The notes below the pieces were generated by a model. The model was not told where the DNA came from. It ran no database searches and saw nothing but the letters and a program-made list of their open reading frames with translations. Below, one piece after another: positions 8,823-16,987 of a DNA stretch of 64,000 nt (the stretch's first letter is position 1; every line of letters begins with the position of its first letter). Origin of the DNA: CAXBCP01 sp047638395 (GTDB taxonomy: Bacteria; Pseudomonadota; Alphaproteobacteria; MPNO01; UBA830); assembly GCA_047638395.1 (NCBI GenBank), contig JBLIMV010000018.1, positions 62,001-126,000 of the forward strand, given 5' to 3'. Both the position numbers and the translations under genes were made by a program.

Positions 8823-9239
8823 CTAGAACGAACCGCGGTCCACATCGGTAACAACGAGATCGAGCTTGGGATCATCAGTCTCCGACTTGTCGAGCCTGCG
8901 GCAATGACCGTCCAGACGCGCGCCGGGTTCGATCGCCAGCATGTCGTGCAGCACATCGCCTTCAACCCGGGATGAGCGGGACAACGTCACCGCATCAGCC
9001 TTGATCTGACCAACAACCGTACCATGCACAAGGCAATCGTCAGCGACGACCGACCCTGTGATACGTCCGGTTTCCCCGATCGTGAGTTTGGCACAGTGAA
9101 TATCACCGGATAGCTCGCCATCGATCTGGACTTCGCCATCGCTGACGATATCGCCAGTAACCTGCATACCGGCGCTGAGAATTGACGGTGCCCCGGAAGA
9201 GCGGCGCGGCTCGGTTGTGTCTTTATCCTTTGAAAACAT
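8823..9239 (-). CDS. bactofilin
   Basis: A polymer-forming cytoskeletal protein of 138 residues. The beta-helical core (about 18-115) shows the repeating hydrophobic and glycine pattern: ILSAGMQVTGDIVSDGEVQI, GELSGDIHCAKLTIGETG, GSVVADDCLVHGTVVGQI and SSRVEGDVLHDMLAIEPGA. Termini are short, charged and disordered. Its start lies 17 bases inside the end of the upstream M23 peptidase gene, so the two are coupled. Bactofilins of this kind scaffold peptidoglycan hydrolases or shape determinants, which fits the partner. It converges on the dehydratase gene with 50 bases between. Confidence 0.92.
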   Translation of the reverse strand: MFSKDKDTTEPRRSSGAPSILSAGMQVTGDIVSDGEVQIDGELSGDIHCAKLTIGETGRITGSVVADDCLVHGTVVGQIKADAVTLSRSSRVEGDVLHDMLAIEPGARLDGHCRRLDKSETDDPKLDLVVTDVDRGSF

Positions 9240-10572
9240 TTTTTCCCGCTTTCATAAATTTGAGTGGGTCAACGCTTCGCTTGTTCACGTGGATTTCATA
9301 GTGCAGATGCGTTCCGGTGCTTCGGCCGGAATTCCCCATCTGAGCTATTTTCGTTCGATAGGTAATGATCTGTCCGCGCTTAACGTAAATGCGTCGCAAA
9401 TGGCCGTAGCGCGTGATCACGCCATTGCCATGGTCAATCTCGACAAACCTGCCGAAACGGCCTTTCCAGCCAGCGTAAATCACCTTGCCCGGTGCACTCG
9501 AATAAACCGTTGCGCGGTGTTTGGCGCCGAAATCGACTCCCCGGTGCATCGCCTTCGTATTGTTGATCGGGTCTTTTCTGACCCCGTACCTGCTTGAGAC
9601 GTAGTAGTAGTCCAGCGGCGGCGCCAGGGGGAGGCCCCGAACAATGCGCTGCAGGCCTTCAAGATGATCGATCATGCTGTTCGCGCCCGTCAGGGACGCT
9701 TCGATCGTCTCTTCTACCTTGTCTGCCTTGTTAGCGGCCGATTTGGGCGCCGCCTCGAACGGTCCGCCCTGCGGCAGCGGCGCGACACCTTGCGCGCGCA
9801 GCATTTTTTTGACGTTCAGCCCCGCAGTCACGAGGATCTTCGTCAGGCGCTTTGCCTCAGCATGAGATGTATCGGCAACGCGGTCGATCAGCGCTGTCTG
9901 CGTCTCTTTTGCGTCGACGAGACGCTTTTGCAGTTCACCGACGCGATTATTGAGCGTGTCGCCCTTCTGGCGAACCTGGTTTTTCTCCGCCAGTGCAACT
10001 GTCAGTTCCGAACCAGTGGTCTTCAGGTCCTGCGACAGCGCTTTGTTGCTACGCTTTGTGTTTTCGAGGTGTGTTTCCAACACAGCAAGACGCCGCTCGA
10101 TCTCGTGTTTCGCGTCCTCGGCTTTCTTACGTGCCTCTTCGACTTGTTTGAGATCTTTACGGACCGCGCCCAGATTGCTCTTGAGGGTCTGGTTCTGACC
10201 GATGAGGGCGACGAGACCTTTGTGGTTTTTTTCCAGCGAATCCGTTGCTGCAGCGAAGCTGCGCCTGGATTCATCAAGTTCCCCACGAAGCGTCAACGAC
10301 GTCTGGTCCCGGGCAGAGATCGCCGCATCTTTCGCAGAAACGATCTTGTCGTAACTGACATAGGCGTAACTGGTATGAACGACCCACGCCACGAATGCGC
10401 CGGCGGCCAAAACCCCTGCCGCCTGCAGAAAACGGGGGATTCTGATATACGCTGTCCGACCGCGTGATCGCAGAATCAGATGCCGATCGGTAAGCGCAGA
10501 TGGCCTGGTATGGCGCGAAATCCGCCGATGCAGCTGCGCTAACTCTGAATTATCTTTTTGTAACTTGGACAT
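9223..10572 (-). CDS. M23 family metallopeptidase with coiled coil
   Basis: A membrane-anchored peptidoglycan endopeptidase of the LytM type, 449 residues. A cytoplasmic basic N-terminus is followed by one membrane segment (about 48-66, AAGVLAAGAFVAWVV). A long coiled coil covers about 85-270 with many RK/E heptads. The C-terminal LytM domain (about 325-440) has MHRGVDFGAKHR, GNGVITRYGHL and GTHLHYEIHVN, giving the HxxxD and HxH zinc ligands, so it appears catalytically intact. It overlaps the downstream bactofilin gene, the same pairing known for bactofilin with LmdC-type M23 proteins. Confidence 0.9.
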   Translation of the reverse strand: MSKLQKDNSELAQLHRRISRHTRPSALTDRHLILRSRGRTAYIRIPRFLQAAGVLAAGAFVAWVVHTSYAYVSYDKIVSAKDAAISARDQTSLTLRGELDESRRSFAAATDSLEKNHKGLVALIGQNQTLKSNLGAVRKDLKQVEEARKKAEDAKHEIERRLAVLETHLENTKRSNKALSQDLKTTGSELTVALAEKNQVRQKGDTLNNRVGELQKRLVDAKETQTALIDRVADTSHAEAKRLTKILVTAGLNVKKMLRAQGVAPLPQGGPFEAAPKSAANKADKVEETIEASLTGANSMIDHLEGLQRIVRGLPLAPPLDYYYVSSRYGVRKDPINNTKAMHRGVDFGAKHRATVYSSAPGKVIYAGWKGRFGRFVEIDHGNGVITRYGHLRRIYVKRGQIITYRTKIAQMGNSGRSTGTHLHYEIHVNKRSVDPLKFMKAGKNVFKG

Positions 10573-10687
10573 CGCCCCCGGCGGTCCCCCTTCGTAACTA
10601 ATCCATTCGTTTCACTATCTTCAACGCTAACTGTCAAAAATCCATGAAAACGCGTGGATTCGACCTCAGTCGCCGGCGAGTGGGTCT

Positions 10688-10897
10688 CTAAACGCCGTCC
10701 GTCTTGAGCGCACGAAGCAAAGAGACAACGCCCAGCGCAATTGCCAACAAGCCCAAAACGGCCGCCGTTATCCCGCGCGAGCCCATATATATCAGGCCCT
10801 CATGAGAATTACCCACGATATCAGTCACATATGCGTAATTATTCACAAGTACGCCGAGAATAATGAGAACAACACCCAAGCTTCGGTTCTTCGCCAT
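10688..10897 (-). CDS. small two-helix membrane protein, unknown function
   Basis: A 69-residue protein with two clear hydrophobic segments: SLGVVLIILGVLVNNYAYV (about 6-24) and ITAAVLGLLAIALGVVSLL (about 43-61), separated by a short polar loop. I do not recognise the family. It lies upstream of the M23/bactofilin pair on the same strand, with 115 bases between, and may be part of that envelope unit. Confidence 0.6.
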   Translation of the reverse strand: MAKNRSLGVVLIILGVLVNNYAYVTDIVGNSHEGLIYMGSRGITAAVLGLLAIALGVVSLLRALKTDGV

Positions 10898-11003
10898 TCG
10901 AATTCCCCAGACCTTAACAACACTACGAACAGTGCCGGAACTTATACCAATTTGACGGCTAAGGCCAAGTAACTAGGTGACTTTCCGTCGCAGGCGAATT
11001 CCA

Positions 11004-11032
11004 TTGGCTGCACCCGCTCAATACGATAGGAT
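11004..11032 (+). promoter_or_regulatory. candidate sigma-70-type promoter for the Rieske operon
   Basis: TTGGCT at 11004-11009 and TAGGAT at 11027-11032 are spaced by 17 bases, about 68 bases before the Rieske gene start. Each box matches the consensus at four of six positions. An AT-rich stretch follows (11031-11060). Confidence 0.3.
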
Positions 11033-11099
11033 TATTATATCGCAGGCAGATATTAAAATTCTGCCAATAATATCAACAAGTTACACTGGAGGATTGAAG

Positions 11100-11468
11100 G
11101 TGGCGGATTTGTACGTCGGAAAGACCGAGGAATTCGGGGACCGCGATCGTAAAATTATCGCGCAAGGCAGCCTCGAGATCGGTGTGTTTCATGTCGATGG
11201 TGAATTTTATGCCTATGAGAATAATTGCGTCCACCAGGGCGGACCTGCATGTCAGGGTAAAATCATCAATCGTGTCGAAGAAGTCATTCATGAGACGGAA
11301 AAGACGGCGCATGGTCTCAAATTCTCCGAAACCGACGTGCATATCGTGTGCCCGTGGCATGGCTACGAATACAATGTCCGTGACGGACGCCATCCCGGCA
11401 ACAAGAACATCCGTCTGAAGCCGTTCAAGGTAGAGATCAAGGACGGAGAGGTTTATGTCGTCGTCTGA
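11100..11468 (+). CDS. Rieske [2Fe-2S] protein with long inter-ligand insertion
   Basis: A 122-residue stand-alone Rieske protein, presumably an electron carrier. Ligands are Cys43-x-His45 (NNCVHQGG) and Cys84-x2-His87 (IVCPWHGYEYN), separated by 38 residues instead of the 16-17 of most ferredoxins and ring-hydroxylating oxygenases. The insertion contains another cysteine (Cys51) and is rich in Glu, Lys and His. I chose GTG at 11100 because GGAGG lies 7 bases upstream and the protein then starts VADLYVGKTEEF; an upstream extension looks non-coding. The stop overlaps the next gene by 14 bases, so it is the first gene of a three-gene operon. Confidence 0.85.
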   Translation: MADLYVGKTEEFGDRDRKIIAQGSLEIGVFHVDGEFYAYENNCVHQGGPACQGKIINRVEEVIHETEKTAHGLKFSETDVHIVCPWHGYEYNVRDGRHPGNKNIRLKPFKVEIKDGEVYVVV

Positions 11469-11775
11469 ACCAGACTTCGCAGCCTTGGAAGCCGCAGCCA
11501 CAAAGGCGTTGGAAGTTGCCGAAGCCGCACTTATGCGTGGCGAAACCGAAGGTATTTCCGACGAGACGGTGCAGCGGTTGCTCACTGCCGGCACTAAACT
11601 TTTCGCGAATAAGGTCGAGATGGAAGAACGCTTCTTCTCGCCCTATACCGGCCCGGAAGCAGTAACGGCGACAGATGTTGTCATGACCTGCTCGGACATG
11701 CTGCGGGCCGTAAATCTGTCGACTTTCGATCTTGCCATGTGGTTTCAACGCCCACGGCCCGACGACAATATTTAG
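11455..11775 (+). CDS. conserved small hypothetical protein in Rieske-amidohydrolase operon
   Basis: A 106-residue, mostly helical, acidic protein that I do not recognise. Its N-terminal half is alanine-rich and amphipathic (ALEAAATKALEVAEAALMRG); the C-terminal half includes AVTATDVVMTCSDMLRAVNL and ends FDLAMWFQRPRP. It overlaps the Rieske gene by 14 bases and precedes the amidohydrolase by 41 bases, so it could be a small subunit or assembly factor for either. No signal peptide or membrane segment is seen. Confidence 0.7.
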   Translation: MSSSEPDFAALEAAATKALEVAEAALMRGETEGISDETVQRLLTAGTKLFANKVEMEERFFSPYTGPEAVTATDVVMTCSDMLRAVNLSTFDLAMWFQRPRPDDNI

Positions 11776-11816
11776 TGCTAGCATGATTAATTTTTCTCAT
11801 AGTCAGGAGTGACGTG

Positions 11817-13037
11817 ATGGATACCGGAATAGAACAGGTCAAAGAAAATCCTATCAAGGAGATCACGACCTATACGGATTCGCGGGATGTTCTCGCAAAG
11901 GCCCGCCAGCAGGCGGACGAACGTAATTTCGACGATATCTTCATCGCAGATATCGACGCGCATCATACGGAAACAGAATCCTGGCGCGAAATCATCGCCT
12001 ATATCGATGATCCGGTTGTGCGTACACAGGCGGAAGAGATGGTTCTTCATCGCTCCGGCACGCCGCCCTACGGGCTGAACGGCGACCTGGCGCTCCGTTA
12101 CCAGGACGTCGGCGGCCGCATTCCGCATCAGGCGGCGCGGAGTGAAAAAATCGGCGAAAGCGAGCTCAAGGAAGCGGGCCACCGCGACCTCGTGTTGGCT
12201 AAACGTGCCTATGAAGCGATGAGTATCGACGTTCAGGTCGTCTTTCCGACCCCGATGCTGTTTCTCGGCATGCACCCGCAGTTCGATATGGAAGCCATTC
12301 TCGGCAAGGCCTACAACCGGTGGCAGGTCGAGAACATCCTGAAGAAAGACCCCAAGCTTAAAACCATGATGTTCCTGCCGTTCAACGATCCGGAATCGGC
12401 GCTGGAAACCATCGAGGAATTTGGCGACGCGCCCGGTTGCGTTGGCTTCATGGTCACATCGGTTCGCTACAAGGCGGTCCACCACAATCATTATATGAAG
12501 GTCTATCGCGCCCTCGAAGAACGCGGTTTGCCGCTCGGCTTCCACGCCGGTTATTACTGGCAGGACCCGTTCATGATGCAGATCAACCGCTTTGGGTCGA
12601 TGCACGCCCTGTCATTCGTATGGTGCAACGTCGTTCACATGACCAACTGGATCATGAACGGTCTGCCCGAACGCTTCCCCGGCCTGCCGGTGGTCTGGAT
12701 TGAATCCGGTCTGGCCTGGGTGTCATGGCTGATGCAGCGGCTCGACCATACCTATCTCATGCGGTCATCCGAAGCGCCGTTGCTCAAAAAGCTGCCGAGC
12801 GAGTACATGAAGGAAATGTTCTACACGTGCCAGCCGCTTGAAACGGATCACATAAAGGCGACGGAACTGACCTTCGAAATGATCAATGCTAAGACCCAGC
12901 TGCTCTATGCATCCGACTGGCCGCATTATGATTTCGACACGCCCAGCGTGATCTGGGACCTTCCGTTCCTCGACGAGGAATCCAAGCTTAATATTCTTGG
13001 CCGGAACGCCCAGCGGTTGTTCGACTTCAGCAAGTAG
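11817..13037 (+). CDS. amidohydrolase family 2 (COG2159-type) metal-dependent hydrolase
   Basis: A 406-residue TIM-barrel enzyme of the amidohydrolase-2 group, which includes ACMSD-like decarboxylases and hydrolases. The N-terminal metal motif is IADIDAHHTETESW (His49, His50). Later barrel motifs are GFHAGYYWQDPF, VVWIESGLAWVSWLMQRLDH and LLYASDWPHYDFDTP, with the catalytic Asp in the last. I chose the ATG at 11817 because AGGAG is spaced 7 bases upstream; a GTG lies one codon earlier. It is the last gene of the Rieske operon and ends before a strong terminator. The substrate is unknown; hydrolysis and non-oxidative decarboxylation are both possible. Confidence 0.87.
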   Translation: MDTGIEQVKENPIKEITTYTDSRDVLAKARQQADERNFDDIFIADIDAHHTETESWREIIAYIDDPVVRTQAEEMVLHRSGTPPYGLNGDLALRYQDVGGRIPHQAARSEKIGESELKEAGHRDLVLAKRAYEAMSIDVQVVFPTPMLFLGMHPQFDMEAILGKAYNRWQVENILKKDPKLKTMMFLPFNDPESALETIEEFGDAPGCVGFMVTSVRYKAVHHNHYMKVYRALEERGLPLGFHAGYYWQDPFMMQINRFGSMHALSFVWCNVVHMTNWIMNGLPERFPGLPVVWIESGLAWVSWLMQRLDHTYLMRSSEAPLLKKLPSEYMKEMFYTCQPLETDHIKATELTFEMINAKTQLLYASDWPHYDFDTPSVIWDLPFLDEESKLNILGRNAQRLFDFSK

Positions 13038-13058
13038 AGCGACGCACCGAAAGTTAAA

Positions 13059-13089
13059 AAGAGGCGGACTTTTGTCCGCCTCTTTTTTT
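13059..13089. terminator. bidirectional intrinsic terminator
   Basis: An 11-base stem (13059-13069 with 13074-13084, core GAGGCGGAC/GTCCGCCTC) closes a TTTT loop. A T-run follows on the plus side (to 13089) and an A-run precedes it (13056-13060), so it can end both the plus-strand amidohydrolase operon and the minus-strand gentisate operon, whose last gene stops at 13088. Confidence 0.93.
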
Positions 13090-14047
13090 ATCTCCAGTCG
13101 TCGACCGCGAACACGCCGGGTACATTGTAGCCATCGCCGCGGGCATCCGGCGCTGCCTTCAGCATCGCGATACCGTTCATCCAGCTTCGAAACCCCATCG
13201 CGAGCAATGCCTCATAGCACTCGGCACGCCCCGTATTTGTCCCCGCGACGAGACGCTTCGTCCCGCGTAGCGCCGCGAAACTTTCGCAGGCAATCATCAA
13301 TTTCTCAAACTCTGCCGGCCCATCCACCCCGGGCGCCACTGCTGCAAATTTAACAAGGGTTTGTGGGCTACCTGCTTCCGAAGCGGCTCCCTGATGGCAA
13401 CAGGCAAACCCGGTCAGCGCACCTTCCCGGCCGAGCAAAATCGTATCGCCAAATCCGTTTGCATCAATCGACCGGATCTCAGCGCCGAGATCCAGACCGG
13501 CGTATATCCCGTCGGCAATTTCTCGGCATTCCACGAGAACCGCCTCGCGGCCCTTGTCCTGCAATTGGGAAAAGAGCCGGGCGGTCGGCGGCATCGCCGT
13601 TGCCGCATCCACCATCCTGTCCATTACAGCCGTAATCCGTTTCATTCGAAAGCCATAGGCCTCGTAGAGGCGGATATGCGTTGAGCTTTGCGGGTGCGTG
13701 AACAATCCCTGCAAGGCAAAGCTGCGGGAGTCCATATACCGCGTCATCTCATCCAGCATCGCGCGCCCGATACCTTTGCCCCATACGTCGACATCGACCG
13801 TCAACGGCCCGAGCAAACCCACGGTTCCCCAATCAACCACCAGACCGCACGCGACCAGTTTACCATCAAGTTCCGCGGCGAAAGCGCCTTCGGGATTGGA
13901 CGCAAACCGCCCGGGGATCACCTCTCCATCGCCGCGAAACGCAGACGGCGTCTCGAGACCAAAGAAAGTGCCGAACGCGATCCGGTTTATCCGATCTGCA
14001 TCGACGAGATCGTCTTTCGTCAGTCGCCTGACGACGAGGCCACTCAC
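13088..14047 (-). CDS. GNAT family N-acetyltransferase
   Basis: A 319-residue protein with an N-terminal GNAT domain (about 1-150). The acetyl-CoA loop region is LTVDVDVWGKGIGRAMLDEM, and HIRLYEAYGFRMKR is the usual motif B. The C-terminal half resembles a second, degenerate GNAT-like domain ending in AMGFRSWMNGIAML. I chose the GTG at 14047, whose first bases overlap the upstream cupin stop (GTGA); this places the start at VSGLVVRRLTKDD. It is the last gene of the six-gene gentisate-type operon. The acetyl acceptor is unknown. Confidence 0.83.
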   Translation of the reverse strand: MSGLVVRRLTKDDLVDADRINRIAFGTFFGLETPSAFRGDGEVIPGRFASNPEGAFAAELDGKLVACGLVVDWGTVGLLGPLTVDVDVWGKGIGRAMLDEMTRYMDSRSFALQGLFTHPQSSTHIRLYEAYGFRMKRITAVMDRMVDAATAMPPTARLFSQLQDKGREAVLVECREIADGIYAGLDLGAEIRSIDANGFGDTILLGREGALTGFACCHQGAASEAGSPQTLVKFAAVAPGVDGPAEFEKLMIACESFAALRGTKRLVAGTNTGRAECYEALLAMGFRSWMNGIAMLKAAPDARGDGYNVPGVFAVDDWR

Positions 14048-15051
14048 GCGCTTTTCGCCTCTCGCCAGACGCCCAGTTTCTGCTGGACGACCCGGTCGGA
14101 AAAACTGAACAACACGGAATCCGGTCCAGCACGATGGGCGTATTCCACCCACGACGGCACCACGAACACGTCATGGCTTTGCCACCCAAATGTCTCGCCA
14201 CCTATCGTCGTCTCCCCCTCGCCTTCAAGCACAGCGAAGATTGTCCCGTCCGTGCAGCGATAAGGTTGGCCGTTGAATCCCCTGTCGAGAAGCATCAGCA
14301 TTGTGGTCATTGTCGGCATTGCAGGTCTGCCATCGGCGGGGTTCAGATATTCCATCCGATAGCCGTGACGGGAATCGACATCGGTAATTTTGCGCAATAT
14401 CTCCAGGTTTTCGCGTGCCGTGTCGTAAGGATATCGCAGGACACGCCCATCACCCGTTGGTATTTCCGGGTCTTTCTCCCCGACGGACACCTCGGATAAT
14501 CCAACATCAGGCACGGCGGCCCTGCCGGGCTCAAAAAATGTTGTATCCAGTTGCGCCATCAAACCGTTATCCAGCCCATCCAGCCAGATCATCGGTGTGT
14601 CGCCTTCATGAGTATGTCCGTGCCAGGCCCAGGACGGCGTAATAATAAAGTCGCCCGGCATCATCTTCACCTGGCCACCGTCCACGGTGGTGATCCCCCC
14701 CTCCCCTTCGAACACAAGCCGAAGGGCAGATTGTGTGTGACGGTGCTCGGGTGCTTGCTCGCCGGGCAGGATCAGCTGAAGACAGGCATACAGGCTGCGC
14801 GTCGTCCCCTGAAAACCGGACAAGGCCGGGTTCTGCAGCACGAGGACCCGGCGGCTCGCTTCTTCCGGCGTAACAACGCCTCCTGCTTCTACCAGCAGCG
14901 GCCTGATGTCTTCGTATTTCCAGAGAGCAGGGTCGTAGGAAGGCGCAGGTTCTCTGGGAACATATTGCCCGGTATCCACCCAGAGCGGCAGAACATGACT
15001 CGCAGCAATGCGGTCATAATACGTCCCGGGCTTTGGCGGAGCTGGCGCCAT
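14044..15051 (-). CDS. gentisate 1,2-dioxygenase-like cupin
   Basis: Predicted Fe(II) ring-cleaving dioxygenase that opens gentisate or a related ring to a maleylpyruvate-type product. It is a bicupin of 335 residues. In the first cupin, PEHRHTQSALRLVFEGEG gives His103 and His105, and WAWHGHTHEG gives His144 as the third iron ligand. The second cupin (about 230-330) has YRCTDGTIFAVLEGEGE but fewer histidines, as in known gentisate dioxygenases. Its length matches the family. It sits two bases downstream of an FAH-family hydrolase, the enzyme class that follows in the gentisate pathway. Salicylate or 1-hydroxy-2-naphthoate are alternative substrates. Confidence 0.85.
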   Translation of the reverse strand: MAPAPPKPGTYYDRIAASHVLPLWVDTGQYVPREPAPSYDPALWKYEDIRPLLVEAGGVVTPEEASRRVLVLQNPALSGFQGTTRSLYACLQLILPGEQAPEHRHTQSALRLVFEGEGGITTVDGGQVKMMPGDFIITPSWAWHGHTHEGDTPMIWLDGLDNGLMAQLDTTFFEPGRAAVPDVGLSEVSVGEKDPEIPTGDGRVLRYPYDTARENLEILRKITDVDSRHGYRMEYLNPADGRPAMPTMTTMLMLLDRGFNGQPYRCTDGTIFAVLEGEGETTIGGETFGWQSHDVFVVPSWVEYAHRAGPDSVLFSFSDRVVQQKLGVWREAKSA

Positions 15052-15053
15052 GT

Positions 15054-15905
15054 CTACCGAACCTCGACCTCCATCTTGCCGATGATATCTACCTGACAGA
15101 CCAGATGGTCACCCGGCTCGATCGGGCCCACACCCTTGGGCGTGCCGGTCATCAGGATATCTCCAGGATAGAGCGTATAGAACTTCGATGCATATTCGAT
15201 CAGTTTTCGGCAATCGTAGATCAGATATTTCGTATTCGATTCCTGGCGAACCTCGCCATTCACGGTAATACGAAAATCCAGATCGTCGGGGTTTTCTATC
15301 TCATCCGCCGTCGTGATCCACGGGCCGAGGACCGCATAGGAATCCAGGGATTTCCTCAGGCTGCGATCTTCAACGCCACGAACGGTATTGTCGAGCCCGA
15401 TCGAATATCCTGCGACAATATCGAGCGCATCGTCGTAAGCGACATTCTTTGCGGTCTTTCCAATAATGATGGCCAGTTCAATTTCATGATCGTTACGGCG
15501 GTCGGTATGACCAAGCGTAATCCCTTCGCCCGGACCGACGAGGGCCGAATTCGCCTTCAGAAACAAACCGTATTCATTAATCGTCTTGATCTCACGTCCG
15601 AAATTTATCTCGGCATCGTCCTGCGCCTCGGCAACGTGGTCCCGATAGTTCGCCGGTGCCGCGATGATCTTTGTGGGATTCGCCACGGGGCTTTTCAGAA
15701 CGACGTTATTGACGCCCTGCACATATCCCATCTTGCGGTTGGCTTCGATCCCGACCCTGATTGCATCGATATTGGCGATCATGGCGTCGCCGTGCGGGCG
15801 CGGCCATCGCGTCTGCTGCAGATCATCAAGCGCAATGGTGACATCGATAAGCTGGTCGCCTTTTATCAGCCCGAGCTTGTCATCGTTGTAACGGCAAATT
15901 CTCAT
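15054..15905 (-). CDS. fumarylacetoacetate hydrolase family protein
   Basis: A 283-residue FAH-superfamily enzyme, likely a fumarylpyruvate or acylpyruvate hydrolase or related enzyme. Metal-site motifs are HEVEL-type DHEIELAIIIG, GYSIGLDNTVRGVEDRSLRK, LGPWITTADEI, CRKLIEYASKFYTLYPGDIL and TGTPKGVGPIEPGDHL. The start MRICRYNDDKLG matches that of the second FAH gene in the operon, supporting an internal duplication. It overlaps the enolase-superfamily gene by four bases (ATGA) and precedes the gentisate dioxygenase by two. Confidence 0.9.
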   Translation of the reverse strand: MRICRYNDDKLGLIKGDQLIDVTIALDDLQQTRWPRPHGDAMIANIDAIRVGIEANRKMGYVQGVNNVVLKSPVANPTKIIAAPANYRDHVAEAQDDAEINFGREIKTINEYGLFLKANSALVGPGEGITLGHTDRRNDHEIELAIIIGKTAKNVAYDDALDIVAGYSIGLDNTVRGVEDRSLRKSLDSYAVLGPWITTADEIENPDDLDFRITVNGEVRQESNTKYLIYDCRKLIEYASKFYTLYPGDILMTGTPKGVGPIEPGDHLVCQVDIIGKMEVEVR

Positions 15906-16984
15906 AATTCGGCTCCAAACTCTTTGCGGGCACCATCTGCCCAGGCGATACCGTGACCCGGCACCTCAGGCGGCGAGATATTGCCATCCGCGTCCATCGA
16001 TACCGGATTGTCGAACAGCGGCTCAAGCAAGGGGAAATCCTCCATCCACTTGATCGACGGCGCAGCACCCGCCAGATGAATAAACAGCGCGGGCAGAAAA
16101 TGCGGCGAGACCACCAGGTTATAATGCTCGGCGATCTGCGCAAGCCGAAGACTTTCGGTAATGCCACCCATCATCGCCAGATCCGGCTGAAGGATCGATA
16201 CCGCCCGGTCGGCCATGAGCGGCGCCAGTTCCACAGCGCCCTGATGATGTTCGCCGGTGGCAATCGGCACATTGCAGGTCTGCGCCAACGTCGCGAAGCC
16301 ATTTGCATCATGTGCCGGCAGGGGTTCTTCGAACCACAAGGCGTTCACGTCCCCCAGAACATTCGCGAGCCATTGGGCGCGGGCAAGATCGCATTTCTCA
16401 TTCGCGTCGGCCATGATATCGACGCCATCGGGCAGCGCCTCGGCGACAGCCTGAATTCGGGGAAGATCTGCCGGCGCACCTGCAACCCGCAATTTTACGG
16501 CAGTACACCCCATGTCCGCGTAGTCCAGCGCGCGTGCAACAGCGGCATCGGGGTCCTGCGTGGGACCGAACCCGCCCGACCCATACACAGGGAGCGTCTT
16601 CGCCACGCCGCCCAGCGCTTGGTAAAGGGGCATTCCCTGTTTTTTGGCATGCAAATCCCACATCGCGACATCGATGGCCGCAATCGACAGATAGCCAACG
16701 CCCCGTCCGAGCCTGTTTAACGAACCTGCCAGGCGGCGCCACAATGCCTGCGGCGGCACAATTTCCTGTCCCTCGACAAAACGCGACAGCATATCCCGGG
16801 CAGCATGGGTTACCGTTTTTCCACCACCGCCAAGGACATAGGAAAACCCGGTGCCCGTCACCCCGTCGGAATCTTCAAGATCCACGACGATCACATCGAC
16901 AGCGGTGATCCCTGAACCGCCCGTCGGCCCGGACAGGGGGAATTCCCATAGCTCGGCAGTCGCGCGTTTCAGTGTCGTCGTCAT
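15902..16984 (-). CDS. mandelate racemase/muconate lactonizing enzyme family protein
   Basis: An enolase-superfamily enzyme of 360 residues. The second-strand catalytic motif reads VKLRVAG (KxR rather than KxK). Metal ligands are Asp in DIMADANEK, Glu in WFEEPLPAHD and Glu in IATGEHHQG. VSPHFLPALF carries a His in the position used as acid/base in mandelate racemase and sugar-acid dehydratases. The substrate is probably a hydroxy acid or dicarboxylate but cannot be assigned. It lies between the DUF120 gene (3 bases) and an FAH gene (4-base overlap). Confidence 0.88.
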   Translation of the reverse strand: MTTTLKRATAELWEFPLSGPTGGSGITAVDVIVVDLEDSDGVTGTGFSYVLGGGGKTVTHAARDMLSRFVEGQEIVPPQALWRRLAGSLNRLGRGVGYLSIAAIDVAMWDLHAKKQGMPLYQALGGVAKTLPVYGSGGFGPTQDPDAAVARALDYADMGCTAVKLRVAGAPADLPRIQAVAEALPDGVDIMADANEKCDLARAQWLANVLGDVNALWFEEPLPAHDANGFATLAQTCNVPIATGEHHQGAVELAPLMADRAVSILQPDLAMMGGITESLRLAQIAEHYNLVVSPHFLPALFIHLAGAAPSIKWMEDFPLLEPLFDNPVSMDADGNISPPEVPGHGIAWADGARKEFGAEL

Positions 16985-16987
16985 AGA

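Noticed and set aside
9664..10467. Plus-strand open frame opposite the M23 peptidase coiled coil
   Set aside because: It mirrors the repetitive coiled-coil coding region and shows no domain.
15033..15956. Plus-strand open frame (307 codons) opposite the FAH gene
   Set aside because: It is the antisense image of a well-supported FAH gene, with no family motifs of its own.
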